From contig JASHXO010000048.1 of the NCBI GenBank assembly GCA_030043495.1, positions 1 to 6,607 of the forward strand: a stretch of 6,607 nucleotides of DNA, written 5' to 3'. The stretch is from Candidatus Rhabdochlamydia sp. GTDB lineage: Bacteria > Chlamydiota > Chlamydiia > Chlamydiales > Rhabdochlamydiaceae. The notes beneath the pieces were generated by a model, which saw nothing but the letters and a program-made list of their open reading frames with translations, did not search any database and was not told the DNA's origin. Of the stretch, positions 1 through 6,301 are shown in pieces (positions within the stretch are counted from its first letter, which is position 1; each line of letters begins with the position of its first letter). Both the position numbers and the translations under genes were made by a program.

Positions 1-20
1 AATCAAGGGAAAATATTTGA

Positions 21-2201
21 TTAATAATTATACCTCTCCTCTTCCAAGGTCCAATAAAGTTTCTTGCCCGTTTCGGCACGGGCTCCGACATCTCTTAGCC
101 AGGCTGCCATCGCGTAACCGATGTAATTGCGGCTGCTTTGTTTTAAGAATATATCGAGGGGGATAATAAAAGCGAAACCCTTGTCAAAATAGGTGTGGCC
201 ATTGACACGATCGTGTCCGTTAGTGAACGTGCACCAAAGCGAAAAACGCATGCCGCTTTTGAAATAACGGCCAATATCGATCCGGACGCCTTTGTCTTTG
301 GCGAGAAATTGACCAGCACTCAAAAGCAAGTCCATGTTCAAAGGTTTGTAATCGTAGTAAAAGTCTAAAAAATATTGGATGCCGATAAACGGCACCTTAA
401 TATAGCGGTCTCCCCTTAATTGAAACGTTGTCCTTCTAAACTCGATGCCATGGTAGTGCCGTTTTGGGACGGCAGCGAATTCCGCGCCGATTGCCCAATT
501 GGAATTGACGGGATAGTAGAGCAACTCTGTGGCTGCACCACCGTAGGCTGCTTCAAAATAACCCAAAGCAAGCCGATAGAACCATCCTTTCCCAAAATTC
601 CATCCTTTTTGGAAATAAGCTTGTTCCATCGAAAATGTGTTGGTTTGAAAATATTTTAATGAATCTGTGCGCACGATCAGCAATCGAGAAGGATTGGCGC
701 GATCGGGGCCACCTAGTCCTTGCATACTCGATTTGATGGCGTAACTGATCTGGAATTTGTAGTACACTTGGTCTAAAATATACCCTTCTGGAGAAGTAAC
801 CGCGCTGACGTTATATTTAAATTTTCCAGAAGTGCTGCCAAAAAATGTTAACAAGCGCGGACGGATTGTAAATGTCCAGATCCGTTTGTGCCTTTGGAAG
901 ATTTTAGCAGCGTCATATTCGCTTGGCATGGAAGGAGCTTCCCGCATAGGAGAAACTGTTTCCAACTCGAAATCGCTGATCTGTCCTGCCCGCCATCGTT
1001 TGAGATCTTCGTTGCGATAGCGATAAGCTTGGCATGGAAGAGCATCGGCCTCAATGATGACAATGACTGTTTTCACATCAGAAGGAGTGAGCGCGGCGAG
1101 GACATGTTGGACCCGATCGCGGACGACGCGCTCTTCGCGATAACGGTTATTAACGATTTTTAACCAAAGTTCTTTTTGACCCATCTCATCGTATTCTAAA
1201 AAAGCGGAATACAAATCGAGTCCCTGGTCGCTCAGTGCATAAGCGAGCTCTTGAGAAAAATCTTGCTCGTTTCGCACAATTCCTAAGGGCTCGGTATCGA
1301 TCGGAGACTGATAAGGGATGGGGTCGTCAACCTTTGGAAAAAATCCATTTGTCGTTCCAATGGGATATCTCAATGATCCCGAAGCAGCGATCTCGGTCCC
1401 GCGGACGGAACTTACGGAAAGTTGGAGCGTGTCCCCACCAAGAAAAGAAATCCCGCCATTGACCCGCGATTTTACTTTTCTCCCGGAAGGGTGTTCATGA
1501 GGATGTTTTTTATAATTGATTGCATCCCACTCCGCGAGAAAAGAGATATCTTTTAAAACAGGAACATGCCATTTACGAAATGGACTCCAGGCAACGCCGC
1601 CAAAAAAACCTTTTATTCTTCCTTTTCCCCAACCTAGCGAGCAGTCAAGATTCCAGTCGAGGAACTGCTTTGTTCCCACAACATATTTGGAGTTGAATCT
1701 TTTCGTCCCAATAAAATCTTCCACTCCGATAGAAATTTGCGGCAAGCTGGGAAAACCGTCTTGCAGTGTCAAAATACCTAATTTGACGTTTCCGATCCGC
1801 TCGGCATCATCACCAAATCCTTCATGACCAAAGTTATGTTCGACCATTCCTCGATACACCCGATAATTCAAAGCGAATTCCAGACGATCGAACATTTGAA
1901 AGTTGGCGCCATAAATATTGTAGGGCTTTACGACAGCAGCGCCTATGCCTAAGACTCCTGTTCTTGTCATACGTGCGGACGGCATATTAAAATATCCCAC
2001 GATCATGGAGTAATTGTAGAAGGCAGACAGCTCATCTGAAATTTCGATATCGATTTTCTTTACGAGCTCTAAGTCGCGAAAGAGAGTGGTCTCTTCCGGT
2101 TCAAAGAGAGCTTTGCCATCGGGAAATGGATCGAAGGCTAAAATCCCGACAAAGCTTGATAAAAAGAGAAGAATGAAAACTAAGAAAAAATTCACCAACA
2201 C
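21..2201 (-). CDS. yjbH: YjbH-family outer-membrane beta-barrel protein, putative exopolysaccharide-related porin
   Basis: This 726-residue protein matches the YjbH family in layout and length (E. coli YjbH is about 700 residues), an outer-membrane barrel tied to exopolysaccharide production. Residues 1-22 form a hydrophobic signal peptide without a lipobox cysteine. Family-like blocks are NMPSARM (72-78) followed by a Gly-rich strand, EDFIGTKRFNSKYVV (161-175), a mid-protein alpha/beta segment around 315-420 with NRYR (352-355), and a C-terminal block from about 633 (DKGVRIDIGRYF, then YFDKGFAFIIPLD). Alternating aromatic and polar stretches ending near a C-terminal Tyr suit a barrel. There is no ATG near the signal peptide: GTG at 2201, TTG at 2198 and GTG at 2195 are the options, with a TAG two codons upstream of the first. 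AGAG seven bases before GTG 2195 makes that start attractive. No yjbE, yjbF or yjbG partner is visible. The family call is fairly firm; export of a polysaccharide in this organism is inference. Confidence 0.82.
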   Translation of the reverse strand: MLVNFFLVFILLFLSSFVGILAFDPFPDGKALFEPEETTLFRDLELVKKIDIEISDELSAFYNYSMIVGYFNMPSARMTRTGVLGIGAAVVKPYNIYGANFQMFDRLEFALNYRVYRGMVEHNFGHEGFGDDAERIGNVKLGILTLQDGFPSLPQISIGVEDFIGTKRFNSKYVVGTKQFLDWNLDCSLGWGKGRIKGFFGGVAWSPFRKWHVPVLKDISFLAEWDAINYKKHPHEHPSGRKVKSRVNGGISFLGGDTLQLSVSSVRGTEIAASGSLRYPIGTTNGFFPKVDDPIPYQSPIDTEPLGIVRNEQDFSQELAYALSDQGLDLYSAFLEYDEMGQKELWLKIVNNRYREERVVRDRVQHVLAALTPSDVKTVIVIIEADALPCQAYRYRNEDLKRWRAGQISDFELETVSPMREAPSMPSEYDAAKIFQRHKRIWTFTIRPRLLTFFGSTSGKFKYNVSAVTSPEGYILDQVYYKFQISYAIKSSMQGLGGPDRANPSRLLIVRTDSLKYFQTNTFSMEQAYFQKGWNFGKGWFYRLALGYFEAAYGGAATELLYYPVNSNWAIGAEFAAVPKRHYHGIEFRRTTFQLRGDRYIKVPFIGIQYFLDFYYDYKPLNMDLLLSAGQFLAKDKGVRIDIGRYFKSGMRFSLWCTFTNGHDRVNGHTYFDKGFAFIIPLDIFLKQSSRNYIGYAMAAWLRDVGARAETGKKLYWTLEEERYNY

Positions 2202-2366
2202 ACTCTAAGCGTCTGAAATGAAGAGAAGCAGTGTTAAAAATTCTCTTTATCTCGAAATTAGCGATCTTGAAATCGAAGCAAGGGAGCAAGTTAAAGAGAA
2301 AGTTTGTTTTTGGCAAGGAAACGAACCTTTCTCGCAGGGCTAAAAGCATTAAAAATAACATTTGTT

Positions 2367-2519
2367 ATGTGGGACTCAATACATGCAAACTTGTCAACTA
2401 AAAGTTGTGAACACTATGCTCTAACAGTTAGAGTTTTAATTGAAGATAATTATAGATCAACCTATACTCAGCAAATACTAGAAGGCATCGATCTGTTTTT
2501 TGAGAAAATCGAGACTTAA
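2367..2519 (+). CDS. Doubtful small ORF, 50 residues, unknown
   Basis: An ATG-initiated frame of 50 residues (MWDSIHAN at the start, FFEKIET at the end) lies in the yjbH-greA spacer. The frame stays open upstream to a TTG at 2304, giving 71 residues. I do not recognise the sequence, there is no good ribosome-binding site before the ATG, and the composition is that of AT-rich spacer. The one supporting fact is that its TAA stop sits in the first arm of a terminator-like hairpin, as expected for the end of a real transcript. It could be a small protein, the 3' remnant of a decayed gene, a small RNA, or chance. Confidence 0.22.
   Translation: MWDSIHANLSTKSCEHYALTVRVLIEDNYRSTYTQQILEGIDLFFEKIET
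2391..2420 (+). promoter_or_regulatory. Possible sigma-70-type promoter in the yjbH-greA spacer
   Basis: TTGTCA (2391-2396) matches five of six bases of the -35 consensus, and TATGCT (2415-2420) matches four of six of the -10, with an 18-base spacer. A start near 2427 and an end at the hairpin by 2540 would give an RNA of about 110 bases. The site lies inside the small ORF, so both cannot be fully right. Matches of this quality are common by chance in AT-rich DNA. Confidence 0.22.
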
Positions 2520-2540
2520 GGCTGATAAAACGGTCTTTTT
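2518..2540 (+). terminator. Rho-independent terminator-like hairpin
   Basis: AAGGCTG (2518-2524) pairs with CGGTCTT (2531-2537) across a six-base ATAAAA loop. The seven-pair stem includes two G-U wobbles and runs into a five-T tract (2536-2540). The wobbles pair only in plus-strand RNA, so the signal is directional. It would end a plus-strand transcript arising in the spacer and insulate greA from it. Confidence 0.4.
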
Positions 2541-2545
2541 AAAAA

Positions 2546-2573
2546 TTGTTAAGATAATTTTAATTTCTATCGA
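2546..2573 (+). promoter_or_regulatory. Weak candidate greA promoter
   Basis: TTGTTA (2546-2551) is followed after 16 bases by TATCGA (2568-2573), about 30 bases before the greA start. It lies just after the terminator-like hairpin, where a greA promoter would be expected. The -10 match is poor, so this is only the best candidate by eye. Confidence 0.18.
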
Positions 2574-2595
2574 GTCCATTTTCTGTCGATGCGAT

Positions 2596-2648
2596 AAGGG
2601 AAGAATATGCCTGCATTTCACACTCATTTACAGCAAGGAACATCCATG
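2596..2648 (+). promoter_or_regulatory. Two alternative greA ribosome-binding sites and starts
   Basis: AAGGGA (2596-2601) stands five bases before ATG 2607, and AAGGAA (2635-2640) stands five bases before the in-frame ATG 2646. Both are good Shine-Dalgarno sites. The second start gives a 719-residue protein, closer to the roughly 715-720 residues I recall for chlamydial GreA, and drops 13 residues (His- and Gln-containing) that look like non-family sequence. I favour 2646, without excluding use of both. Confidence 0.5.
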
Positions 2649-4805
2649 GGTTATCTAAAGGACTTTCAGACTCACATCGCTAATCACGATTATCCCTCCT
2701 CCTTAAAACTTTGGGAAGAATATTGTTCGGGAGATGAAGTGGAAGCTGAAGAGCTCTGCGATATCCTCCGCGCCGTTAAATCGTCTGATATTACAGAGCC
2801 ATTTGGACGCCATGTAGATAGAATTCTCCCACTGTGGCAAAAACTTCCCGAAGATCCATTATCGCATGAGGCCATCAAGCTCATTTTTGATATCCAAACC
2901 AGCAATAGCGAACATCTCGCTGAACTTGCCTACAGTTACTTGAAGAAGCGTTATGGCGACCAAAAATATTTCAACGATAAAATTCGTTTGATCGGATTGC
3001 GCAGCAAAGACAAGTTTCAAGGAGTGATCAGCAACTATGAACTCCTTTCGCATATGGAAAAAGGAAAATTCGTGTTCCATACTGGCGGATGGGGAGTCGG
3101 CGAAATTGTCGATGTTTCTGTCGTCCGCGAACAGCTGAGTTTGGAGTTCGATTACGTTCCTGGAAAGAAGGAACTTTCTTTCGCAACCGCCTTCAAAACT
3201 TTAATCCCTATTCCCGATGATCATTTCCTCGCGCTAAGATTTGGCAATCCTGACCTTCTCGAAAAGAAAGCCAAGGAAAATCCTGTCGAGGTCATCCGCA
3301 TGTTGCTCCGCGACCTCGGACCTAAAACAGCCGCTGAAATTAAAGATGAACTCTGCGATCTCGTCATTCCCATCAAAGAATGGACGCGCTGGTGGCAAAC
3401 AGCAAGGGCCAAAGTGAAAAAAGACACCATGATCGCAACCCCAGATGATATTCGAGAGCCGTTCCGCCTTCTTAAGAGCGAAGTGACACACGAAGAGCGC
3501 CTGCAGAAAGTTCTAGAAAATAAACCGGATGCCAATACGCTCATTCAAATGGTCTACACATTCTTGAGAGATTTTCCGGAAACGCTTAAGAACAATGAGT
3601 TCAAAGCGATATTGATCGCAAAATTGACGGAGATGCTCTCTTTTAAAGAAATCAGCGCTCCCCAGGAACTCCAAATCCATTTCTTCCTGCAAGACCTCAG
3701 CAATGCTAAAGAATATCCTGCTATTGGCGAAATCATTAAACGCTTCGAGACCGTCGAACAGCTCATCAATAATGTCGAAGTTTTGAGTTTCAAAAAACGT
3801 ATACTGATGGAAGCGCGAAAATATCGTGCGGATTGGAAAGAAAGCTTTCTCGATTTATTGTTCAAGGTCGATCAAGCTCCGCTCAGAGATTATATTCTTT
3901 CCGAATTGACCTCTGTTGGAGCCAATACTGAACTGAAACAAAAATTTCAGGACCTTTACACGAATCCCGCTCGTTATCCTGAAGCCTTCATGTGGTATTT
4001 TCAAAAGCTCCAAACTCAAAATGGGATCCCATTTAGCGACAAACAAGGAAAGACACGCTTTTTCGAAGGCCTCCTCATTCTTTTGAGTCACATTGAAAAT
4101 AATCCTGAACAGCGTGAAATGGTCAAAAAAATCCATGCCCTTCTTTCGGGAGGCCGTTTTGCGATTGTTCGACAAATGATGCAAGAATCCTCTGCAGAAG
4201 ATGTTAAAGAGTTCTTGCTGCTTGCTTCGAAATGTCACTCATTGAGCGACCACGACCAAAAAATCTTCCATTCCCTTGCTGAAGTTGCCCATCCTTCTCT
4301 TGCTAAGTCCCGCAAAAAATTAGAACCATCTGCCGCTCAAGAAGCGCAAGCTATTTGGACAACCCCTGAAGGTTATCAAAAGCTGCAGCAGCGGATCCAA
4401 CAGATCGCCACCATCGAAACAGTGGAAAATGCGAAAGAAATTGAGATTGCTCGCGCTCATGGCGACTTGCGAGAAAATGCTGAATTTAAAGCAGCTCTGG
4501 AAAAACGCGACCGCTTGCAATCCGAGCTCAAATTCCTTTCCGATCAACTCAATCGCGCGCGCGTCATCACCAAAGATGACATTTCTACAGACGAAATTGG
4601 CGTTGGCGTCATCGTCGAATGCACGAATAAGAAAGGACAGAAGATCACCTATACTCTTCTTGGCCCTTGGGATGCTGATCCTGAAAAGAACGTCCTTTCA
4701 TTCCAATCTAAACTCGCTCAATCTTTAAGTGGAAAGTCGGTCGGAGATAAATTTGTTGTGCAAGGAGACGAGCTGACGATTAATTCCATCCGCAGTTATC
4801 TTTAA
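2607..4805 (+). CDS. greA: Long-form transcript cleavage/elongation factor GreA
   Basis: GreA binds the secondary channel of RNA polymerase and makes it cut backtracked RNA so elongation can resume. The classical protein is residues 582-732: a coiled-coil finger (about 583-660) with GDLRENAEF at 619-627, whose Asp620 and Glu623 match the tip acidic residues D41 and E44 of E. coli GreA, then the FKBP-like C-terminal domain ending in the hydrophobic IRSYL. The ~580 residues before it are mostly helical. They contain a small beta-rich segment (about 151-200) with the motif FVFHTGGWGVGEIVDV, and a Trp-rich RWWQTARAKVKKD at 261-273. Such an extension is known in Chlamydiae and, in another long form, in spirochaetes. 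An in-frame ATG at 2646 is the likelier start. The gene stands alone between spacers with candidate promoters on each side. The GreA identity is firm; the role of the extension is unknown. Confidence 0.95.
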   Translation: MPAFHTHLQQGTSMGYLKDFQTHIANHDYPSSLKLWEEYCSGDEVEAEELCDILRAVKSSDITEPFGRHVDRILPLWQKLPEDPLSHEAIKLIFDIQTSNSEHLAELAYSYLKKRYGDQKYFNDKIRLIGLRSKDKFQGVISNYELLSHMEKGKFVFHTGGWGVGEIVDVSVVREQLSLEFDYVPGKKELSFATAFKTLIPIPDDHFLALRFGNPDLLEKKAKENPVEVIRMLLRDLGPKTAAEIKDELCDLVIPIKEWTRWWQTARAKVKKDTMIATPDDIREPFRLLKSEVTHEERLQKVLENKPDANTLIQMVYTFLRDFPETLKNNEFKAILIAKLTEMLSFKEISAPQELQIHFFLQDLSNAKEYPAIGEIIKRFETVEQLINNVEVLSFKKRILMEARKYRADWKESFLDLLFKVDQAPLRDYILSELTSVGANTELKQKFQDLYTNPARYPEAFMWYFQKLQTQNGIPFSDKQGKTRFFEGLLILLSHIENNPEQREMVKKIHALLSGGRFAIVRQMMQESSAEDVKEFLLLASKCHSLSDHDQKIFHSLAEVAHPSLAKSRKKLEPSAAQEAQAIWTTPEGYQKLQQRIQQIATIETVENAKEIEIARAHGDLRENAEFKAALEKRDRLQSELKFLSDQLNRARVITKDDISTDEIGVGVIVECTNKKGQKITYTLLGPWDADPEKNVLSFQSKLAQSLSGKSVGDKFVVQGDELTINSIRSYL

Positions 4806-4914
4806 GTTGTGATTTAATCGGCCACGGAACGAAAAAGTTGTATATGACAGTTACAATATTTATTCGTTTCAGCTATTTTCACTGTTAAATCACCAACCTC
4901 ATGGGATAGGTTCA
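4806..4914 (+). repeat. greA-rdgB spacer with nested inverted repeats
   Basis: GTGATTTAA (4809-4817) and TTAAATCAC (4885-4893) are perfect inverted copies, 67 bases apart. With one bulged C the match extends to 12 pairs (GTTG at 4806 with CAAC ending at 4897). Inside lie TTGTA (4838-4842) with TACAA (4852-4856), and ACAGT (4847-4851) with ACTGT (4881-4885); some of these compete with each other. The outer arms begin right after the greA stop and end about 20 bases before the rdgB start. No T-tract follows, so a simple terminator is unlikely. A folded leader or a processing site is possible, but so is chance. Confidence 0.4.
4838..4866 (+). promoter_or_regulatory. Candidate promoter for rdgB and the NYN gene
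   Basis: TTGTAT (4838-4843) is followed after 17 bases by TATTCG (4861-4866). Alternatively TACAAT (4852-4857), a five-of-six -10 match, could act with a weak upstream element. Either would start transcription 40-50 bases before rdgB. A promoter of its own is plausible because greA is 109 bases upstream, but neither candidate is strong. Confidence 0.25.
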
Positions 4915-5535
4915 ATGGAACTCATCATTGCAAGCCGCAACATCCACAAAATCAGAGAATTTCGTTCTATCTTAAAAAAGATCAGCGCGTTTGATCTTTT
5001 AAGCCTGAACGATTTTCCACAGTACGTCCCAGTTCCTGAGGCGAGTAACTCGTTTGAAGAAAATGCAATTTTAAAAGCGACACACGCTGCCCAACATTTG
5101 AAGCGCTGGGTCATTGCTGATGATTCGGGTCTTGTCGTCCCTGCCCTGAAAGGCGCCCCAGGTGTGTATTCTCGCCGTTATGCAGGAGAAAATGCGACAG
5201 ACAAAGAAAACCGTCAAAAGCTTCTTGCCGAAATGCAGCATATTCAAGAACCTTCTCGGCAAGGATATTTTGAATGTTGGATTGCCCTGGCATCGCCCGA
5301 AGGTCTCAAAAAAACTGCCAAGGGCGTCTCCGAAGGCATGATTACAGAGCAAGAACGCGGCAGCCTCGGTTTTGGGTATGACGCGATCTTTGTTAAATAC
5401 GAATATGGAAAAACATTCGCTGAACTTGAAGAAGAAACTAAAAATCGAATCTCTCATCGACGTAAAGCTCTTGATAAAATTCTTCCCGTGCTAGAAGCCA
5501 TTCTGCAAGACAATGCCGATGCATTACCTAGTTGA
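4915..5535 (+). CDS. rdgB: RdgB/HAM1-family non-canonical purine NTP pyrophosphatase
   Basis: This cytosolic enzyme hydrolyses ITP, dITP and XTP to the monophosphate and pyrophosphate, keeping deaminated purines out of DNA and RNA. All family signatures are present in its 206 residues (E. coli RdgB has 197): ASRNIHK near the N-terminus (6-12), SFEENA (46-51), the catalytic DDSG (69-72) leading into PGVYSRRYAG (82-91), GFGYDAIF (152-159), and the base-recognition SHRRKAL (180-186). No key residue is missing. The ATG follows a GGGATAGG ribosome-binding site at 4903-4910. The next gene begins inside the last 23 bases of this one, so the two are almost certainly co-transcribed. Confidence 0.95.
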   Translation: MELIIASRNIHKIREFRSILKKISAFDLLSLNDFPQYVPVPEASNSFEENAILKATHAAQHLKRWVIADDSGLVVPALKGAPGVYSRRYAGENATDKENRQKLLAEMQHIQEPSRQGYFECWIALASPEGLKKTAKGVSEGMITEQERGSLGFGYDAIFVKYEYGKTFAELEEETKNRISHRRKALDKILPVLEAILQDNADALPS

Positions 5536-6025
5536 TGCTTATAATCTCCTCTTCCGAACTTTAAAAAAACGCGGTTCACTAGAAAAAAGTCGCCAATCCC
5601 TTATCGAAGAGCTCAATGCAGTCGTTGCCGAGCTCAATCTCCATGTCACTCTTATCTTTGATGGGGCAGAAGAATATCTTCCTTTGCCGACAAGAGGACA
5701 TTATGGTGCCATTGAAATTGTCTATACTTCCAAAAGCCAAACTGCTGATGAATATATTTATGAAGAGATCACTCTTTCGCGATCGCCCGACCGGCTCACT
5801 GTCGTCACAAACGATCGCGAACTTTCAGGGCGCAGCCATCAGCATCGAGCAAAGACGATGACTATCGATGAATTCCTGAAGTTTCTCTCTAAAAAGAAAA
5901 TGAAGAAAAAACGCTTGAAGACCTCTCACGAACGGGCTTTTCACGATTCTGATCCTGAGATCGCCCGCTTACTGTTGATTTTTGAAAAGCGGATGCTCGA
6001 AGACTTGACTAAAGATTTCCCTTAA
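5513..6025 (+). CDS. YacP/Rae1-like NYN-domain ribonuclease
   Basis: The 170-residue protein has a PIN-like NYN fold typical of metal-dependent RNases. Motifs run in family order: HYLVDAYNLL (4-13) with Asp8, VTLIFDGAEE (45-54) with Asp50, IEIVYTSKSQTADEYI (67-82) with Asp79 and Glu80, and VVTNDREL (97-104) with Asp101. These acidic residues should form the metal site. The spacing and the 170-residue length resemble Bacillus subtilis YacP/Rae1, a ribosome-associated mRNA endonuclease. A lysine-rich stretch (127-136) follows the domain and could contact RNA. ATG 5513 overlaps rdgB by 23 bases; a second in-frame ATG at 5519, directly before the conserved HYLVDAYN strand, is equally plausible. 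The overlap suggests translational coupling. The family assignment is good; that it acts like Rae1 on ribosomes is inference. Confidence 0.85.
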   Translation: MPMHYLVDAYNLLFRTLKKRGSLEKSRQSLIEELNAVVAELNLHVTLIFDGAEEYLPLPTRGHYGAIEIVYTSKSQTADEYIYEEITLSRSPDRLTVVTNDRELSGRSHQHRAKTMTIDEFLKFLSKKKMKKKRLKTSHERAFHDSDPEIARLLLIFEKRMLEDLTKDFP

Positions 6026-6080
6026 AATCCGTCTTTTAAGCTATTTCTTAAAAAATTTATATAAAATATTTTAAGATTTT
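6021..6080 (+). terminator. Tandem AT-rich hairpins after the NYN gene
   Basis: Two inverted repeats follow the NYN stop codon. The first pairs CTTAAAA (6021-6027) with TTTTAAG (6034-6040) across a six-base loop. The second pairs 6046-6057 with 6065-6076, eleven of twelve bases matched, with a seven-base loop and TTTTC after it. The second resembles a terminator, but its stem is almost only A-T, so it would be weak. The same block contains TATAAA at 6060-6065, which could be the -10 of a promoter for the ORF at 6101. Confidence 0.35.
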
Positions 6081-6100
6081 CGAATAAGAAGGCTGTTCCC

Positions 6101-6301
6101 ATGACTGCATGGAAAAAAGCGCTTGCTCTGACCGTCTTATCCAGTGCCCCGATAAGTGGAAATTTTCTCGCTTGGTCAGATGAAAATGAACAGATGAATT
6201 ATGAAGAAAATACCCAACATATAGGACTTGATATTCTGTTTACTATTCAATGTAGAGAATTTTTTTTCGAAAATCGATATAAAATGTATGATGACGCATA
6301 A
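6101..6301 (+). CDS. Short signal-peptide ORF, probably a truncated secreted protein
   Basis: The 66-residue product begins with a convincing Sec signal peptide: MTAWKK, then a hydrophobic core (ALALTVLSSAPISG), and a likely cut around residues 20-26. AAGAAGG at 6087-6093 stands seven bases before the ATG, so translation start is well supported. The remaining 40 or so residues are acidic and Asn/Gln-rich, then turn into YKMYDDA, and no domain is recognised. The last 59 bases lie antisense to the end of the minus-strand protease gene, so the final ~19 residues are probably not evolved protein sequence. The simplest reading is the 5' stub of a secreted protein cut short by a rearrangement that placed the protease gene here. 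A genuine small secreted protein is the alternative. Confidence 0.5.
   Translation: MTAWKKALALTVLSSAPISGNFLAWSDENEQMNYEENTQHIGLDILFTIQCREFFFENRYKMYDDA

Larger units (their letters stand above)
2202..2606. other. 405-base AT-rich spacer between divergent yjbH and greA
   Basis: The spacer separates the minus-strand yjbH start from the plus-strand greA start, so it should carry promoters for both. It holds a weak small ORF (2367-2519), a possible promoter at 2391-2420 and a terminator-like hairpin at 2518-2540, described separately. On the minus strand a TTGCCA followed after 17 bases by TAACTT lies around 2289-2317 and is a weak candidate for the yjbH promoter. No tRNA, repeat array or transposase remnant is recognisable. 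Confidence 0.6.

Noticed and set aside
1..22. AATCAA/TTGATT inverted repeat (1-6 and 17-22) at the end of yjbH
   Set aside because: Only six A/T-rich pairs with a ten-base loop, overlapping the stop codon, and any T-tract would lie outside the window. It is too weak to call a terminator.
420..1827. Five plus-strand open frames (60-103 codons) between 420 and 1827
   Set aside because: All lie antisense to yjbH, which has convincing family motifs along its whole length. Their products show no domain and no good ribosome-binding sites.
2101..2361. Minus-strand 86-codon frame across the yjbH 5' end
   Set aside because: It overlaps the yjbH signal peptide in another frame, ends inside yjbH and has no recognisable sequence. 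I considered it as an upstream part of yjbH joined by a frameshift, but the signal peptide is already complete in the yjbH frame.
2395..2407. CAACT-AAA-AGTTG small palindrome in the yjbH-greA spacer
   Set aside because: A five-base arm length is expected by chance in several hundred bases of AT-rich DNA, and there is no second copy to suggest an operator.
3855..4238. Minus-strand 127-codon frame inside greA
   Set aside because: It is antisense to the continuous greA extension, with no start signal or domain. It is a by-product of greA codon composition.
4429..4728. Plus-strand 99-codon frame within the GreA domain region
   Set aside because: It lies in another frame over the catalytic GreA coding sequence, whose GDLRENAEF motif and C-terminal domain are intact in the main frame.
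5071..5457. Minus-strand 128-codon frame inside rdgB
   Set aside because: It is antisense to the conserved RdgB motifs, and its Phe/Cys-rich product looks like reverse-strand noise.
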